From Nocardioides furvisabuli (lineage in GTDB: Bacteria; Actinomycetota; Actinomycetes; Propionibacteriales; Nocardioidaceae): a stretch of 64,000 nucleotides of DNA. A model generated the notes under the pieces. That model was not told where the DNA came from and did not search any database. It worked only from the letters and a program-made list of their open reading frames with translations. Of this stretch, positions 29,929 to 38,861 are shown in pieces. The first letter of the stretch is position 1; every line of letters begins with the position of its first letter. The stretch is taken from contig NZ_JAIGQB010000001.1 in NCBI RefSeq assembly GCF_021083185.1, positions 434,001-498,000 on the forward strand, given 5' to 3'. The position numbers were made by a program, and so were the translations under genes.

Positions 29929-30684
29929 TCACGACCGGTGCACCTTGTGTGCCGCTGCTTGGGCGCGCGGCTTGATCACCAGCTCGTCGATGTCCACGTG
30001 CGAGGGGCGCGTGGCGACCCAGGCGATGGCATCGGCGACGTCCTCGGCGAGCAGGGGCTGGTCGACCCCGGCGTAGACCGCGTCCGCCCTGGCCTGGTCG
30101 CCGCCGAAGCGCTTGAGCGAGAACTCGTCGGTCCGCACCATGCCGGGCGCGACCTCGCAGACGCGGATCGGCTCGCCGTTGAGCTCGAGGCGCAGCGTCT
30201 CGGTCACGACCTTCACGCCGTGCTTGGCGGCGGTGTAGCCGCCACCCCCCTCGTACGCCCAGCGCCCGGCGGTGGAGCCGACGTTGACGACCACCGCATC
30301 CCCGCTGGCGCGCAGCGCGGGCAGCAGCGCCTGCGTCACCCGCACCAGGCCCAGGACGTTGACGTCGTACATCCATCGCCAGGTGTCGAGGTCGGCCTCG
30401 TCGACGCGGTCGACGCCCACGGCCCCGCCGGCGTTGTTGACCAGCACGTGGCACACCGGCACGGCGGCGGCGAGCGCCTCGACGGACGCGGCGTCGGTGA
30501 TGTCGCAGGTGATCGCCTCACCGCCGACCTCGTCGGCGAGCGCCTCGATCCGGTCGGTGCGACGGGCCGCGCACACGACCCGGAAGCCCTGCTCGGCGAG
30601 GGCGCGGGCCGTGGCCGCACCGATGCCGCTGGAGGCACCGGTGACGACGGCGGTGCGGGGCTGCGGGGTGCTCTGGTCGCTCAT
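29929..30684 (-). CDS. Short-chain dehydrogenase/reductase (YdfG-like)
   Basis: This is a classical SDR of 251 residues. It has the NADP-binding TGASSGIGAATARAL, the structural motif NNAGGA, the catalytic Ser in VNVGSTAGRWAYEGG and Tyr-X3-Lys in GYTAAKHG. The downstream VAPGMVRTDEF is also typical. The basic residues after strand 2 (CAARRTDRI) favour NADP. Resemblance to serine/3-hydroxy acid dehydrogenases of the YdfG type is suggestive only. ATG at 30684 gives MSDQSTPQPR; another ATG 9 bases upstream is possible. It is divergent from the RNase HI gene, with 42 bases between. Confidence 0.87.
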   Translation of the reverse strand: MSDQSTPQPRTAVVTGASSGIGAATARALAEQGFRVVCAARRTDRIEALADEVGGEAITCDITDAASVEALAAAVPVCHVLVNNAGGAVGVDRVDEADLDTWRWMYDVNVLGLVRVTQALLPALRASGDAVVVNVGSTAGRWAYEGGGGYTAAKHGVKVVTETLRLELNGEPIRVCEVAPGMVRTDEFSLKRFGGDQARADAVYAGVDQPLLAEDVADAIAWVATRPSHVDIDELVIKPRAQAAAHKVHRS

Positions 30685-30726
30685 GCCGCCCATCTTGCCA
30701 ACACGTCGTGCTGCCAAGATGTCGGC

Positions 30727-31602
30727 GTGATCATCGCGGCTGCAGACGGTTCGGCACTCGGCAACCCCGGCCCCGCCGGGTGGGCGTGGTACGTCGACGA
30801 CGGCTGCTGGGCCTCCGGCGGCTGGCCGCACGGCACCAACAACATGGGCGAGCTGATGGCCGTGCTCGACCTCCTCCAGCAGACCGCCCACCTCGACGAG
30901 CCGCTGCTCGTCTACTGCGACAGCCTGTACGTCATCGACTCGATCACCAAGTGGATGAAGAACTGGAAGCGCAAGGGCTGGAAGAAGAGCGACGGCAAGC
31001 CGGTGATGAACGTCGAGCTGATGAAGGCGCTCGACGAGGCGATGCAGGGCCGCCGCGTGCAGTTCGAGTGGGTCAAGGGCCACGCCGGCCACCCGCTCAA
31101 CGAGGCCGCCGACAAGCGCGCCAACGCCGCCGCCACGGCCCACCAGCGCGGCGTCGAGCCCGACCCGGGCCCCGGCTTCGCCGGCAGCAGCACCTCGCAC
31201 CCGTCCGCCGCGGTCGGTCAGGTCGAGGAGGAGCCCGACCTGTTCTCCGACCTGGAGGACGTGGCGCTCACCGACGAGGAGCACGTCGTCGCCATGGAGC
31301 GCGCCCTGCTGACCGACGACGTGCGCGCGGACCGCGCCGCGGTCGCCGCGCTGCTGCACCCCGACTGGCGCGGGATCGGTCGCTCGGGTCGGTTGTGGAC
31401 CCGCGAGGACGTCCTGGACGAGATCGGCCCGATCGACCCGGCGGCGCTCGAGGTGGTCTCCGTCGACCGGCTCGGCCCGGACACGATCCTGCTGCTGTGG
31501 CGCGCAGTCGCGGACGGGTGCTCGACCCTGCGCAGCTCGCTGTGGGTCCGCGTCGGCGGCTCCTGGCAGCAGCGGTTCCACCAGGACACCCCTGAGGGCT
31601 GA
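30727..31602 (+). CDS. rnhA: RNase HI fused to a DUF4440 (NTF2-like) domain
   Basis: Residues 1-140 form an RNase H fold that cuts RNA in RNA-DNA hybrids. The four acidic metal ligands are Asp7 (AAADGSALGNPG), Glu42 (NNMGELMA), Asp65 (VYCDSLYV) and Asp129 (NEAADKRAN), with His119 in WVKGHAGHP. After a Pro/Ser-rich linker, residues about 175-290 resemble DUF4440/NTF2-like domains (AALLHPDWRGIGRSGRLWTR). The fused domain might bind a small ligand or mediate dimerisation. GTG at 30727 places the catalytic Asp at the normal distance from the N-terminus. Confidence 0.87.
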   Translation: MIIAAADGSALGNPGPAGWAWYVDDGCWASGGWPHGTNNMGELMAVLDLLQQTAHLDEPLLVYCDSLYVIDSITKWMKNWKRKGWKKSDGKPVMNVELMKALDEAMQGRRVQFEWVKGHAGHPLNEAADKRANAAATAHQRGVEPDPGPGFAGSSTSHPSAAVGQVEEEPDLFSDLEDVALTDEEHVVAMERALLTDDVRADRAAVAALLHPDWRGIGRSGRLWTREDVLDEIGPIDPAALEVVSVDRLGPDTILLLWRAVADGCSTLRSSLWVRVGGSWQQRFHQDTPEG

Positions 31603-31732
31603 CCCGGACGGGTGGACCGGATGACCCCCCTGTGCGCACCAGGTGGCCCGATCGGCCGATCTGCGCGCCGTGGGCCATCGGGACTCTCAAGTTCTCCTCA
31701 AGCCACCACCTCGACACGACGGCCCGTGTGGG

Positions 31733-34700
31733 ATGACACCCGTGCAATTCATCCCTCCCAGCGTCCGCCGCGGACTCCTCGCCGCCACGCTCCTGTCCCC
31801 GGTGCTGGTCACCCTCGGCCTGTCGGCCCCCGCCGAGGCCGCGACCGACACGTTCACGAACACCAGCGCGATCTCCATCCCGCAGCTCGGCGCCGCCACC
31901 CCGTACCCGTCCACGGTGTCGGTGAGCGGCATGGCCAGCAACATCAAGTCCGTCGAGCTGACCCTGACCGGCTTCAACCACGAGATCTCCTACGACGCGC
32001 ACGTGATGCTCGTCAGCCCGGCCGGGCGCAACCTGACCGTGATGTCGGACATCTACTCGCTCAACGGCGACCGGACCTTCACCTTCGCGGACGGAGCTCC
32101 CACGCTGGTCGACGGTGCACCGTCCGGGCGCTACGCGCCGACCGACGCAGGCGGCCCCAACACCTTCCCCGCACCCGCCCCCGCGCAGTCCGGCGCGACG
32201 ACCTTCACCGGCGCCTTCGACGGCACCGACCCCAACGGCACCTGGCAGCTCTTCGTCTACGACGACATCGGTGGAGGTGCCGGCACGATCGGGTCCTGGA
32301 GCCTGACCATCGACGCGGGGATCCCGCAGGTCGTCACCTTCGACACGACCGCGCCCGCTCCGGCCCGCGTCGGCGAGTCCTACACCCCGACCGCGACGTC
32401 CGACGCCGACTTCCCGGTGACCTACTCCGTCGACGCGGCGACCACCAACAGCGCCTGCCGCCTCGCCGACGACGACCGTACGCTCTTCTTCCAGCACAGC
32501 GGCACCTGCGTCGTCGCGGCCAGCGCGCCGGGCGACGTCGACCACGACCCCGGTCGGGCCACCCAGAGCATCGCCGTCCGTGCTGCGCGATCCGACCTCG
32601 CCACGCTGGCGATCAGCCCGGAGGGTGCCTCCACCACCGCCGGTGACCCGGTGGCGTACGTCGTCGAGGGCACCGACTCCCACGGCCTCCCCGTTCCCGG
32701 CCAGCAGGCCACCATCTCCTACGCCCCGGTCGACGGTGGCGCTTCGACCGTCTGTGTCGACGCCGCGTGCGCACCCGAGGCGGCCGGGACCTACACGGTG
32801 ACCGCCACCGCCCCCGGCGCCGACGGTCCGGTGACCGACTCCACCACCTTGACCGTCCTGGCCGACGGCGTCGCAGCACTGCAGATCAGTCCCGAGGACG
32901 CGACCACCGCTGCGGGCACGCCGGTGCAGTTCACCGTCAGCGGCACCGACCAGTTCGGCAACCCGCTCGCCGACCAGACCGCCGCGAGCGACGTCGTCGC
33001 GACCCCCGTCGGCGGCGGCGAGGCCATCACCTGCGTGGACGGCCTCTGTGCGGCCACCGTCGCCGGTGTGTACTCGGTCAGCGCCGACCAGACCGGCGCC
33101 GACGCGCCTGCCGGTGACGCGACGACCCTCACGGTCACCCCCGCCGCCCTCGACCACGTCGAGGTGACGGGCGAGGGCACGACCACCGCCGGCACGCCTG
33201 CCGTCCACATCGTCACGGCGTACGACGCGTTCGACAACGTGCGCACCGGTGGCTCGCCGACGGTGACGGCCAGCAACGGCGACTCGACCGTGACCTGCCC
33301 CAACGGCGTCTGCTCGCCCACCACGGCCGGGACCTGGACCGTCGAGGGGACCCTCGGCGGCGAGAGCGACACGACCACGCTCGAGGTCGCCCCGGGCCCC
33401 TTGGCATCGCTGGTCGTCACCCCTGACGTGACCACGGTGACGCCGGGCACCGACGTCGCCTACGCCGCCACCGGTGCAGACCTCTACGGCAACGACCTCG
33501 GCGACCGCACGGCCCAGAGCACCTTCACCATCACGCGCGGCTCCGACACCGCGGTCACGTGCGACGACGCGGTCTGCACACCCGCCGCCACCGGCACCCA
33601 CCGCGTGACCGCCACGATCGGCTCCGTCACCGGTGCAGCCACGCTGGTCTCGGCGCTTCCCTCGGTGTCGCTCGAGCTCGGCGCGCTCCCGGCGTCGACC
33701 TACGGCGACGACGTCCCGCTCTCTGCCACCGTCGCGAGCCCGGACGGCACACCGACCGGGACCGTGCAGTTCACCCTCGACGGCGAGCCGGTCGGGTCCC
33801 CGGTCGCGGTCGACCGCGCGGGCACCGCCACGGCGCCCGACCTGACGGGAGTCCGGGCCGGCATCCACCGGGTCGGCGCGAGCTTCGCAGCGGTCCCGGC
33901 GGGCGCGTTCGACGCCGCGGCCACCACTGAGAAGCTGGTCGTGGCCAAGGCCCCGACCACCACCACCCTGGCGGTCGGCAGCGCGCTGACGGCGACCGTC
34001 ACGTCGACCGTGCAGGAGCCTGCGGGCACCGTCACCTTTGCGGTGGACGGCGTCGACCGGGCCAGCGTCGCTCTCGTGCACGGCACGGCGACCTGGTCCG
34101 GCAACCACTCGGGCGGAGCCGACTCCGTGGTCACCGCGACGTACTCGGGCACCACGGACCTGCTCGCCTCGGCGGCCTCCACGGCCCGCAAGGACCCGTC
34201 GGTGGTCGCCAACGTCGCCGGCACGGCCCGCAACGGCTGGCACAACGCCGCGGTCACCGTCACCTTCAGCTGCACGCCCGGCTCCGGTGCCGTGACCTGC
34301 CCTGCTCCCGTCACCCTCAGCGGCGACGGAGCCGGCCAGACCGTCACGCGCACGGTCGTCGCCCGCGACGGTGGCATCGCCGTGGTCACCAGCGCGCCGG
34401 TGTCCATCGACCGCACGGCGCCCGGAGTCCGGGTCACGGGGGTCCGGGAGGGTCGCACCTACAACGGCACCGTCCCCGAGGCCGCGTGCTCCGGGTCGGA
34501 CGCGCTCTCCGGACTGGCGAGCTGCACGGTGACCACGACCGGCCGCATCGGTGCGGGATCCGCGACGGTCACGGCGACCGACCTCGCGGGGAACACCTCG
34601 ACCGCGACGACCTCCTACGTCGTGCGTGACCTGTGGGTCACCCGCAGCGAGAAGGTCAGGGGCGCGTGGCGACTGCCCATCGGCAGCCGCCGCACCGTCC

Positions 34701-34912
34701 AGCTCATCGGCAACGACCTGCCGCGCGTCAAGGGAGGGGCGGGGCTCGAGGTGAGGCCGTTCCGGTTCGCCGGGCGTGCCGATGGCGTGGGCCACTGGAC
34801 CGCCCGCGTGCGGGTGCCGCGCGGCGTGCGTCCGGGCAAGGTGTACGTCCTGCGCATCGAGCGCGGCGACGGCACGGTCGAGCGCGTGAAGCTGGTCGCC
34901 TCGCGTCGCTGA
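31733..34912 (+). CDS. Large secreted protein: P-domain-like head and Ig-like repeats
   Basis: It has 1059 residues with a signal peptide cut after LSAPAEA (about residue 36). Residues about 40-200 resemble a proprotein-convertase P-domain (FNHEISYDAHVMLVSPAG and FDGTDPNGTWQLFVYDD). Four Ig-like repeats of about 85-95 residues follow, each with a TCxxxxCxPxxAGxYxV-style Cys pair, for example TCVDGLCAATVAG and TCPNGVCSPTTAG. Two Big_3_5-type units (GTPTGTVQFTLDGEPVG) and a C-terminal part with SIDRTAPGVRVTGVREG complete it. There is no LPXTG signal and no catalytic motif, so a secreted adhesive or structural role is inferred. ATG at 31733 is the best start before the signal peptide. Confidence 0.8.
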   Translation: MTPVQFIPPSVRRGLLAATLLSPVLVTLGLSAPAEAATDTFTNTSAISIPQLGAATPYPSTVSVSGMASNIKSVELTLTGFNHEISYDAHVMLVSPAGRNLTVMSDIYSLNGDRTFTFADGAPTLVDGAPSGRYAPTDAGGPNTFPAPAPAQSGATTFTGAFDGTDPNGTWQLFVYDDIGGGAGTIGSWSLTIDAGIPQVVTFDTTAPAPARVGESYTPTATSDADFPVTYSVDAATTNSACRLADDDRTLFFQHSGTCVVAASAPGDVDHDPGRATQSIAVRAARSDLATLAISPEGASTTAGDPVAYVVEGTDSHGLPVPGQQATISYAPVDGGASTVCVDAACAPEAAGTYTVTATAPGADGPVTDSTTLTVLADGVAALQISPEDATTAAGTPVQFTVSGTDQFGNPLADQTAASDVVATPVGGGEAITCVDGLCAATVAGVYSVSADQTGADAPAGDATTLTVTPAALDHVEVTGEGTTTAGTPAVHIVTAYDAFDNVRTGGSPTVTASNGDSTVTCPNGVCSPTTAGTWTVEGTLGGESDTTTLEVAPGPLASLVVTPDVTTVTPGTDVAYAATGADLYGNDLGDRTAQSTFTITRGSDTAVTCDDAVCTPAATGTHRVTATIGSVTGAATLVSALPSVSLELGALPASTYGDDVPLSATVASPDGTPTGTVQFTLDGEPVGSPVAVDRAGTATAPDLTGVRAGIHRVGASFAAVPAGAFDAAATTEKLVVAKAPTTTTLAVGSALTATVTSTVQEPAGTVTFAVDGVDRASVALVHGTATWSGNHSGGADSVVTATYSGTTDLLASAASTARKDPSVVANVAGTARNGWHNAAVTVTFSCTPGSGAVTCPAPVTLSGDGAGQTVTRTVVARDGGIAVVTSAPVSIDRTAPGVRVTGVREGRTYNGTVPEAACSGSDALSGLASCTVTTTGRIGAGSATVTATDLAGNTSTATTSYVVRDLWVTRSEKVRGAWRLPIGSRRTVQLIGNDLPRVKGGAGLEVRPFRFAGRADGVGHWTARVRVPRGVRPGKVYVLRIERGDGTVERVKLVASRR

Positions 34913-34918
34913 GCCTGC

Positions 34919-34972
34919 TGTGCCACGGCCCCGGTCCGACGTCCACGACGACGGCTCCGGGGCCGTGGCACA
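34919..34972 (+). terminator. Long hairpin after the secreted repeat-protein gene
   Basis: A perfect 16-bp stem (34919-34934 with 34957-34972; it begins TGTGCCACGG) encloses a 22-base loop that can itself form a 7-bp inner helix with one mismatch. It starts 6 bases after the stop and ends 8 bases before the next ATG. It is likely a terminator without T-tract, but its closeness to the next start allows a translational role. Confidence 0.7.
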
Positions 34973-34980
34973 CTCTCGGG

Positions 34981-35346
34981 ATGCCCCCCGCGAAGCTCTC
35001 GGCTTCCCTCGCGCTCCTGGGCGGCGTGCTGTGGATCCTCCACGCGCTGCTCGGCGGTGGAAGCGACCCCCTTCCCGGCACGCTCCACTTCCTCGGCCTG
35101 GCTCTCGTGCTGGCTGCGGCCGGCCTCTTCGGCTCGGGGCTGGTCAAGAGCGACGCCGTCGGGATGCGCGTGCTGGTGGGCCTGGCGAGCGCCCTGCTGG
35201 CGCTGTCGGTGGTCGAGGCGTTCCGGCCACCCGACAGCCCGTGGTACGACGGCGGCTGGGGGATCGTGGCCGCGCTGCTGGGCGGCATCGCGCTCGTGCG
35301 GCGCCGCGGCGGCGACCGTACGTCGGGTGGCGCGCACTCGCGCTGA
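34981..35346 (+). CDS. Small four-span membrane protein
   Basis: The 121-residue protein has four hydrophobic segments at about 7-26, 35-52, 60-77 and 88-105, and a short basic C-terminal tail (RRRGGDRTSGG). I do not recognise a family. It lies upstream of mshA in the same direction with a 90-base gap, so co-transcription is possible. ATG at 34981 comes 8 bases after the long hairpin and has no clear ribosome site, which may mean leaderless translation. Confidence 0.6.
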   Translation: MPPAKLSASLALLGGVLWILHALLGGGSDPLPGTLHFLGLALVLAAAGLFGSGLVKSDAVGMRVLVGLASALLALSVVEAFRPPDSPWYDGGWGIVAALLGGIALVRRRGGDRTSGGAHSR

Positions 35347-35436
35347 GGCACGGGTCACCCCGGGAATCCCCGGCGGTCCGTCGTGGTTGTGCCGGAGGTG
35401 CCCGGACCGGGCCCGGACCTCGACGAAGGAGACAGC

Positions 35437-36693
35437 GTGGGCGAGCGCGTGGCGATGATCAGCCTGCACACCTCACCGCTGGACCAACCGGGGACGGGCG
35501 ACGCGGGCGGGATGAACGTCTACGTCATCGAGCTGTCGCGGCGCCTCGCCGCGCAAGGCATCGACGTCGACGTGTTCACGCGCGCCACCTCGTCCTCCTT
35601 GCCGCAGGTCGTCGAGGCGGCCGACGGGGTGCTGGTGCGCCACGTCGCCGCCGGTCCCTTCGAGGGGCTCACCAAGGGTGAGCTTCCCGGCCAGCTGTGC
35701 ACCTTCGCCCGCGAGGTGCTGCGCACCGAGGCGATCCAGCCGCTCGGGCACTACGACGCGGTCCACTCGCACTACTGGCTCTCCGGTCAGGTGGGCGCGC
35801 TCGCCCGCGACCGGTGGAACGTGCCGCTCGTGCACTCCATGCACACCATGGCGAAGGTGAAGAACACTGCGCTGGCCGCCGGCGACAACCCCGAGCCGCT
35901 CTCGCGGGTCATCGGCGAGGAGCAGGTGGTGGAGGCTGCGGACCTCCTCGTGGCCAACACCGACACCGAGGCGCAGCAGCTGGTGGACCTCTACGGCGCC
36001 AGCCCCGACGCCGTCGAGGTGATCCACCCCGGCGTGGACCTCTCGGTCTTCGTCCCGCGGGGCCGCGCCGAGGCGCGCCGTGAGCTCGGCCTCCCCGCGG
36101 ACGCCGTCGTGCTGCTCTTCGCCGGCCGCATCCAGCCGCTGAAGGCACCCGACGTGCTGCTGCGCGCCGTCGGCGTGCTGCTCGAGCAGGACCCGTCGCT
36201 GCGGCACCGGCTCGTCGTACCCGTCGTGGGCGGACCCTCGGGGTCCGGCCTCGAGCACCCCACGGCGCTGGCCGACCTGGCCGCCGACCTCGGCATCGCC
36301 GACGTGGTCCGCTTCGTCCCGCCGGTCACCCAGCGTGAGCTGGCGGTCTGGTCGTCGGCGGCGACGGCCGTCGCCGTGCCGTCGTACAACGAGTCGTTCG
36401 GCCTCGTCGCCGTCGAGGCGCAGGCGACCGGGACGCCCGTCGTCGCGGCCGCGGTCGGGGGCCTCACCACCGTCGTGCGCGACGGCGTCAGCGGCCTGCT
36501 CGTCGAGACCCACGAGCCGCGCGACTGGGCGGCGAGCCTGCGCCGGCTGATCGACGACCCGGGCCTGGTCGAGCGCCTCGGGCGCGGGGCCGTCGCGCAC
36601 GCCCAGGAGTTCTCCTGGGAGCACACCGCCGAGCGCACCCTGCTCGCCTACGAGCGGGCGGGCAGTCGCATGCGTGCTGAGATGGTGTCATGA
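35437..36693 (+). CDS. mshA: D-inositol-3-phosphate glycosyltransferase (mycothiol synthesis)
   Basis: MshA joins N-acetylglucosamine from UDP-GlcNAc to inositol 3-phosphate, the first step of mycothiol synthesis. It is a GT4 glycosyltransferase of 418 residues. The acceptor-side signature [18 protein letters not shown] continues with DAGGMNVYV, and the donor-binding C-terminal half has the [13 protein letters not shown] block and [18 protein letters not shown] with the E-X7-E pattern. GTG at 35437 follows AAGGAG by 5 bases, better than the upstream GTG of the same frame. The YbjN gene overlaps its stop (ATGA), as in mycobacteria (Rv0486-Rv0487). Confidence 0.94.
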   Translation: MGERVAMISLHTSPLDQPGTGDAGGMNVYVIELSRRLAAQGIDVDVFTRATSSSLPQVVEAADGVLVRHVAAGPFEGLTKGELPGQLCTFAREVLRTEAIQPLGHYDAVHSHYWLSGQVGALARDRWNVPLVHSMHTMAKVKNTALAAGDNPEPLSRVIGEEQVVEAADLLVANTDTEAQQLVDLYGASPDAVEVIHPGVDLSVFVPRGRAEARRELGLPADAVVLLFAGRIQPLKAPDVLLRAVGVLLEQDPSLRHRLVVPVVGGPSGSGLEHPTALADLAADLGIADVVRFVPPVTQRELAVWSSAATAVAVPSYNESFGLVAVEAQATGTPVVAAAVGGLTTVVRDGVSGLLVETHEPRDWAASLRRLIDDPGLVERLGRGAVAHAQEFSWEHTAERTLLAYERAGSRMRAEMVS

Positions 36694-37187
36694 CCAGCGC
36701 CGCCGACGTCGTCCGCGCCTACCTCGCCGACAACGAGATCGAGCACGAGGAGCGCGCCCGCGAGGGAGTGGAGGGGGCGAGCTTCTCGCTGACCCTGCCC
36801 GGGGAGAAGAAGCTGCAGACCCCCGTCCGGCTCGACGTCGGCGCCCACGCGCTCGGCGTGCACGCCTTCGTGTGCCGCAACCCCGACGAGAACCATGCCC
36901 GCGTCTACCGCTGGCTGCTCGAGCGCAACCTGCGGATGTACGCCGTCTCGTTCGCCGTGGACCACGCCGGCGACATCTACCTCGAGGCGCGTCTTCCGCT
37001 GTCCGCGGTCGAGCCCGGTGAGCTCGACCGGGTCCTCGGCTCGGTGCTGGCCAACGCCGACGAGTCGTTCAACGCCATCCTCGAGCTCGGCTTCGCCACC
37101 TCGATCCGCAAGGAGTGGGACTGGCGGACCTCGCGGGGCGAGTCGACCCGCAACCTCGAGGCCTTCCGCGGCTGGCTCGAGGCCTGA
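36690..37187 (+). CDS. YbjN-domain protein downstream of mshA
   Basis: This 165-residue cytoplasmic protein has a YbjN/type-III-secretion-chaperone-like fold: alternating strands and helices with [20 protein letters not shown] and [19 protein letters not shown]. The function is unknown, but the gene is conserved after mshA across actinobacteria. Its start overlaps the mshA stop. It ends 3 bases before the converging EamA gene. Confidence 0.85.
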   Translation: MTSAADVVRAYLADNEIEHEERAREGVEGASFSLTLPGEKKLQTPVRLDVGAHALGVHAFVCRNPDENHARVYRWLLERNLRMYAVSFAVDHAGDIYLEARLPLSAVEPGELDRVLGSVLANADESFNAILELGFATSIRKEWDWRTSRGESTRNLEAFRGWLEA

Positions 37188-37190
37188 GCG

Positions 37191-38099
37191 TCATCCCTGC
37201 CGCGGCCTCCGCCGGGTCATCAGCACCCCGACGATCGCCAGCGCGCCACCGAGGAAGGTCAGCGACGGCGGCACCTCGTCGATCGTCAGCCACGCGACCA
37301 GCGTGGCGATCCCCGGGACGAGGAACGTGGTCAGCGACAGGGCGCCCGCGTCGGTGTGGGTGAGGGCGTAGGCCCACGTCGTGAAGGCGACCGCGGTCGG
37401 CAGGACCCCGAGGTAGACGATCCACCACAGCTCCGCGCCTCCGTCGGCGACGATCCCCGGGAGGTCGCCGGAGAAGGGCAGGCAGATCAGCGAGCCGGTG
37501 AGGAACGAGACGAAGACGACCTGGACCGACGGGAGTCGCCGCAGCAGGACCTTCTGGGTCAGCACGCCGACGGCGTACATCGCGGCGGCGACGAGCACCA
37601 GCCCGACGCCGAGCAGGCTCGCGTCGGCGTCGGTCGAGGACCCCCGGGCGATGACGGCCACCCCGGCGAAGCCCACCACCATGCCGGCGAGCAGCCAGGC
37701 GTGCAGGCGCTCACCGAAGAGCGGCACCGCCAGGAGCGCGACGATGACCGGCCCGATCTGGATGATCATCGCCGCGGTGCCGGCGTCGACGTGGCGCTCG
37801 CCGGCGTTGAGGGCCAGGTTGTAGACGCCGAACCAGCCGACGCCGCCCAGGGCCAGCAGCGCCCACTCGCGGCCGTTCGGGCGCACCCAGCCCCGGCGCA
37901 GCACCAGCGGCGCGACGACCAGCGCCGCCACGAGCAGGCGGCCGGCGCCGAGGGCTCCGGGGCTCACGTCGTGCGCGACGTGACGGATGACGACGAACGC
38001 CGAGGCCCACATCACCAGGGTGATCGCGCCTGCCGTGATCGGCAGCCAGGGCGCGGGGGCCGTGGTGGCGGGAGCGGCGGGGGAGGTCGTCGTGGTCAC
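37191..38099 (-). CDS. EamA-family (DMT) exporter
   Basis: The 302-residue protein has ten predicted membrane segments in two EamA repeats of about 140 residues. Family features are LVMWASAFVVIRHVAHDVSP in the first span and TFLVPGIATLVAWLTIDEVP in the ninth. RhaT/YdcZ-type transporters export amino acids or metabolites; the substrate is unknown. Codon use and GC resemble the neighbours. The ATG at 38099 lies after a weak ribosome site. It stands between the mshA pair and regX3, where mycobacteria have another exporter-type gene (Rv0488, LysE). Confidence 0.82.
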   Translation of the reverse strand: MTTTTSPAAPATTAPAPWLPITAGAITLVMWASAFVVIRHVAHDVSPGALGAGRLLVAALVVAPLVLRRGWVRPNGREWALLALGGVGWFGVYNLALNAGERHVDAGTAAMIIQIGPVIVALLAVPLFGERLHAWLLAGMVVGFAGVAVIARGSSTDADASLLGVGLVLVAAAMYAVGVLTQKVLLRRLPSVQVVFVSFLTGSLICLPFSGDLPGIVADGGAELWWIVYLGVLPTAVAFTTWAYALTHTDAGALSLTTFLVPGIATLVAWLTIDEVPPSLTFLGGALAIVGVLMTRRRPRQG

Positions 38100-38183
38100 G
38101 GGTCAAGGCTAGGTTCGGTCATGACGGACCGCCAGCGGATTCCGGACGTCGTACGCCGACTTCCCGCCGGTCCTCACACGGGC

Positions 38184-38861
38184 TCAGAGATCCAATTTGT
38201 AGCCGAGCCCGCGCACGGTCACGAGGTACTTCGGCTCGCCCGGGTCGGGCTCCAGCTTGGCGCGCAGCCGCTTGACGTGCACGTCGAGGGTCTTGGTGTC
38301 GCCGACGTAGTCGGATCCCCAGACCCGGTCGATGAGCTGTCCTCGGGTGAGCACCCGTCCGGGGTTGCGCAGGAACATCTCCAGGAGCTCGAACTCCTTG
38401 AGCGGCAGGCGCTGCTCGGTGCCGTCGACGGTCACCACGTGGCGCTCGACGTCCATGCGCACCGGGCCGGCCTCGAGGGTGTCGGGCATCAGCTCGGGCT
38501 CCTGGCCGCGTCGCAGCACCGCCCGGATCCGGGCGACGAGCTCGCGGGGGGAGTAGGGCTTGGTGACGTAGTCGTCCGCCCCGAGCTCGAGACCGACGAC
38601 CTTGTCGACCTCGTCGTCCTTGGCGCTGACCATGATCACCGGGACCGACGACGACTGCCGGATCTGGCGGCACACCTCGGTGCCCGGCACGCCGGGCAGC
38701 ATCAGGTCGAGCAGCACGATGTCGGGCCCGAAGCGGTCGAACTCCGTCAGGGCGGTGTTGCCGTCGGCGGCGATGGCCACCTCGTAGCCCTCCTTGCGGA
38801 GCATGTAGGCGAGGGCGTCGCTGTAGCTCTCTTCGTCCTCGACGACGAGTACCCGGGTCAT
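38184..38861 (-). CDS. regX3: Response regulator RegX3 (phosphate control)
   Basis: This OmpR/PhoB-family response regulator has 225 residues. The receiver has Asp52 as the phosphorylation site (DIVLLDLMLPG) and the conserved Lys in DDYVTKPYSP. The C-terminal winged helix (about 130-225) contains LKEFELLEMFLRNPGRVLTR and the recognition helix DTKTLDVHVKRLRAKLE. Its start overlaps the stop of senX3 (ATGA). In mycobacteria RegX3 activates pst and phosphatase genes under phosphate limitation. It likely binds the PHO-like repeat in the senX3-phoU gap. Confidence 0.92.
   Translation of the reverse strand: MTRVLVVEDEESYSDALAYMLRKEGYEVAIAADGNTALTEFDRFGPDIVLLDLMLPGVPGTEVCRQIRQSSSVPVIMVSAKDDEVDKVVGLELGADDYVTKPYSPRELVARIRAVLRRGQEPELMPDTLEAGPVRMDVERHVVTVDGTEQRLPLKEFELLEMFLRNPGRVLTRGQLIDRVWGSDYVGDTKTLDVHVKRLRAKLEPDPGEPKYLVTVRGLGYKLDL

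Noticed and set aside
31650..31661. Perfect 12-bp palindrome GATCGGCCGATC upstream of the secreted-protein gene
   Set aside because: Short GC-rich palindromes are common at this base composition and no second feature supports an operator.
31268..34795. Long minus-strand frame across the secreted repeat protein
   Set aside because: Gly/Arg/Asp-biased low-complexity translation without motifs; the plus strand has signal peptide and Ig repeats.
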